From Clostridiales bacterium (GTDB lineage: Bacteria; Bacillota; Clostridia; Saccharofermentanales; Saccharofermentanaceae): 64,000 nucleotides of DNA. Position 1 is the stretch's first letter. Every line of letters begins with the position of its first letter. Both the position numbers and the translations under genes were made by a program. The notes under the pieces are model-generated. The model made no database searches. It saw nothing but the letters and a program-made list of their open reading frames with translations, and was not told the origin of the DNA. The stretch covers positions 1 through 64,000 of the forward strand of contig JAFZHS010000008.1 of the NCBI GenBank assembly GCA_017554745.1. Direction: 5' to 3'. Below are positions 62,087-64,000 of this stretch, one piece after another.

Positions 62087-63994
62087 ATGACATCTCAAAA
62101 GGGAACTGTTGCAGGCAAAGGCAGCCTGTTTTCATTGGCGAGGGCTAAGACCAACGCATTCTTTCAAGGCTTCTGGGAGTTCTTAAAGACTGTCCTGTCA
62201 TTGTTCAGGCTGGATTTCTGTGAAGCGATGCTCTTCATAATTTTCTGCACGATATTCACGGCATTTTTTACCTCCATCCTGAAAAAGCTGCTTTTCAGCG
62301 CGATGATGTGGGTAAGCGGACAAACGTATATAGCGCCCGTCAATGCCAAGCAGGTATTCTTCCATCCCGTATCCATCTTGCTGATGATCATTTTCGCAGT
62401 CATCATTACTTTGTTCTCTCTGTTTGAGATAGCTGGCCTGCTTCATACATTCTCTGTTGCCAAGGCAGGGTATGAGACAAATCTCACATGCATGTTCCTG
62501 GCAGGCTTCAGGGCGTGCAGGAAAGCGCTTAATCCCAGGAACTGGCCTTTGATCCTGTTTGTCCTGGTACTGTTCCCGTTAACGAAGATCCTTCCGCTGT
62601 CCAGCTCGACTTTTAAGCTGATCCTGCCGGGCTTTGTAAATCAGACGATCGATTACACCAAATGGCTGAATATCCTGTACAACGTAGCATATCTGGCTTT
62701 GGTCATTTTCCTGACCGTTTATGTATTCTCGATCAACAGTTTTATCCTGCAGAAAGAGTCATTTATCAAGAGCTGTTCTAAATCCCGCAAACTCGTAAAG
62801 GGGCACTTTATCGAGATACTGCTCACGATGCTCTTGCTCACGATCATCCTGAATTTCCTGATAAACTCCATCTCATCGGTAATCGTTGTCAACGGCAAAG
62901 AAGCGATATCCTTCTTCAAAGGCGATAGCAGCATGGTTTCCAAAACGGAAGATGTCGGAACATACACTTATGTTTTAAGGCAGATCTTAAGGAGCATTAT
63001 CTCGCCCGCAATCAACAATGCTGCGCTGACGGCGTTGTTCTACAAGTATCTCGATGAGAAGAACGAACATCATACCCTGTCTGAAGACATTTTCAAGGTA
63101 AAGCATTATACAAAGCGCAGGACGATACTGGTGCTGGCAGCTTTAGGCGTGATGTCCTTCGGAATACTTGTAGCGATGACATACAATTACTCTTATCTTA
63201 TGGAAGACGTAGACAGACCGCTCGTTTGTGCACACCGCGGAGATAACGCGAATGCGCCCGAGAATACGATGCCTGCTTTTGAACTTGCGGCGAGCGAGAA
63301 CCTGAAATGGATCGAACTTGACGTCCATCAGACTTCTGACGGCGTCATCGTCTGCAATCACGACCAGACGCTTAAGAGAGTAACAGGTCAGAATCTCGCA
63401 ATACATGACCATACTTACAAGGAATTATCTGAGTATGAGCTCGGTGAATGGATGCCGGGAGATTATGATGATGTTTATATAGCGACTCTTGAAGAGGCGC
63501 TTACTCTGGCCAAAGAAAACGATATGAATGTCCAGGTCGAGCTTAAGGGCCACCCTGATGACGTAAACTTTGAAGAGAATGTCCTGGAGATCATCAATAA
63601 GACCGGTATGCACGATAACGTAATGATCATATCCCAGGATGCATCAAGACTTCAGCGCGTCGCCGAGATCGATCCTGATATAACCAAAGGATACTGCATG
63701 TTTATCGCCATGGGCGATCTGTACGATATCGAGTATACCGACAACATCACTATCGAAGAGACCTATGTTACGCCCGAACTGGTACGCGATATGCATGAGC
63801 AGGGAATACTGGTCTTCTGCTGGACCGTGGACCGTGATGATACGGTACAGTATTTGGTCAGCTGTGACGTTGATGTCATCGGTACTGATGATCCGATTTT
63901 AATTTCCGATGCGCTTGACAAGGCGGATTATACCGGTGGCTTTTCGAGAGCCTTCCACATAGTCATGCACATGATCGCGAATATGGATAAGTAA
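62087..63994 (+). CDS. Membrane-anchored glycerophosphodiester phosphodiesterase
   Basis: A 635-residue protein. The N-terminal part (to about 360) has several membrane helices, as in the GPDPase_memb group. The GDPD domain (about 378-625) has AHRGDNANAPENT with catalytic H383, IELDVHQTSDG and CNHDQTLKR. It releases glycerol-3-phosphate from deacylated phospholipids or acts on lipoteichoic acid. It is divergent from the acyltransferase fusion, suggesting related lipid remodelling. TGAGG precedes the ATG. Confidence 0.9.
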   Translation: MTSQKGTVAGKGSLFSLARAKTNAFFQGFWEFLKTVLSLFRLDFCEAMLFIIFCTIFTAFFTSILKKLLFSAMMWVSGQTYIAPVNAKQVFFHPVSILLMIIFAVIITLFSLFEIAGLLHTFSVAKAGYETNLTCMFLAGFRACRKALNPRNWPLILFVLVLFPLTKILPLSSSTFKLILPGFVNQTIDYTKWLNILYNVAYLALVIFLTVYVFSINSFILQKESFIKSCSKSRKLVKGHFIEILLTMLLLTIILNFLINSISSVIVVNGKEAISFFKGDSSMVSKTEDVGTYTYVLRQILRSIISPAINNAALTALFYKYLDEKNEHHTLSEDIFKVKHYTKRRTILVLAALGVMSFGILVAMTYNYSYLMEDVDRPLVCAHRGDNANAPENTMPAFELAASENLKWIELDVHQTSDGVIVCNHDQTLKRVTGQNLAIHDHTYKELSEYELGEWMPGDYDDVYIATLEEALTLAKENDMNVQVELKGHPDDVNFEENVLEIINKTGMHDNVMIISQDASRLQRVAEIDPDITKGYCMFIAMGDLYDIEYTDNITIEETYVTPELVRDMHEQGILVFCWTVDRDDTVQYLVSCDVDVIGTDDPILISDALDKADYTGGFSRAFHIVMHMIANMDK

Positions 63995-64000
63995 TCAATA

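Overview
The window reads as a chromosomal segment from a Gram-positive, low-to-mid GC member of the Clostridia, probably an anaerobic gut or rumen commensal. This rests on the rimP-nusA-ylxR-ylxQ-infB-rbfA operon, the mraZ-to-ftsZ division cluster, strong AGGAGG ribosome sites, many arginine AGA/AGG codons, SdpI/SdpR, DivIB-type FtsQ and lipoproteins with classical lipoboxes. The DNPR motif in MurE predicts meso-diaminopimelate peptidoglycan. The exact lineage cannot be fixed from sequence reading alone.

Layout: 1-6.8 kb holds envelope and small-protein genes (YunG-like protein, CE4 deacetylase lipoprotein, DUF2974 hydrolase, coiled-coil membrane protein, YhbD-like plus ArsR regulator, MscL, a small P-loop protein). 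6.9-15.5 kb is a translation/RNA operon with a promoter and a leader terminator: rimP, nusA, ylxR, ylxQ, infB, rbfA, nrnA, truB, ribF. 15.5-19.9 kb has lgt, rodA and an unusual single-chain fusion of a GH32 sucrose(-phosphate) hydrolase with a PfkB fructokinase. A 520-base intergenic stretch with nested palindromes precedes the division cluster (20.2-33.5 kb): mraZ, rsmH, ftsL, ftsI-type PBP, murE, murF, ftsW, murG, ftsQ/divIB, ftsZ. There ftsW is broken by an in-frame TAG, and mraY, murD, murC and ftsA are absent from their usual places.

33.5-43.9 kb continues with nrdR, a two-component system, nth, recG, rsmD, coaD and a coiled-coil protein. It then carries a two-gene ATPase plus TOPRIM-like (DUF4276-like) module that resembles split OLD/PARIS-type defence modules, followed by hemW. 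On the minus strand lie an acyl-CoA synthetase and its XRE-cupin regulator. A yybP-ykoY-type manganese riboswitch with a terminator precedes mntP, then a DJ-1/PfpI protein and tRNA-Ser(CGA).

From 48 kb the content is more accessory: a DUF1016 (YhcG-type) nuclease-like gene of AT-richer composition beside the tRNA, HAD phosphatases, an XRE-GyrI regulator, a methyltransferase, an 803-residue solute-binding-like lipoprotein without permeases, a Nudix hydrolase, a MATE exporter, the sdpRI pair with its palindromic operator, small lipoprotein and membrane proteins, and two divergent membrane-lipid enzymes (a VTT-acyltransferase-zinc ribbon fusion and a membrane-anchored GDPD). The best candidates for something new are the ATPase/TOPRIM pair, the GH32-fructokinase fusion, the interrupted ftsW, and the intergenic palindrome islands.
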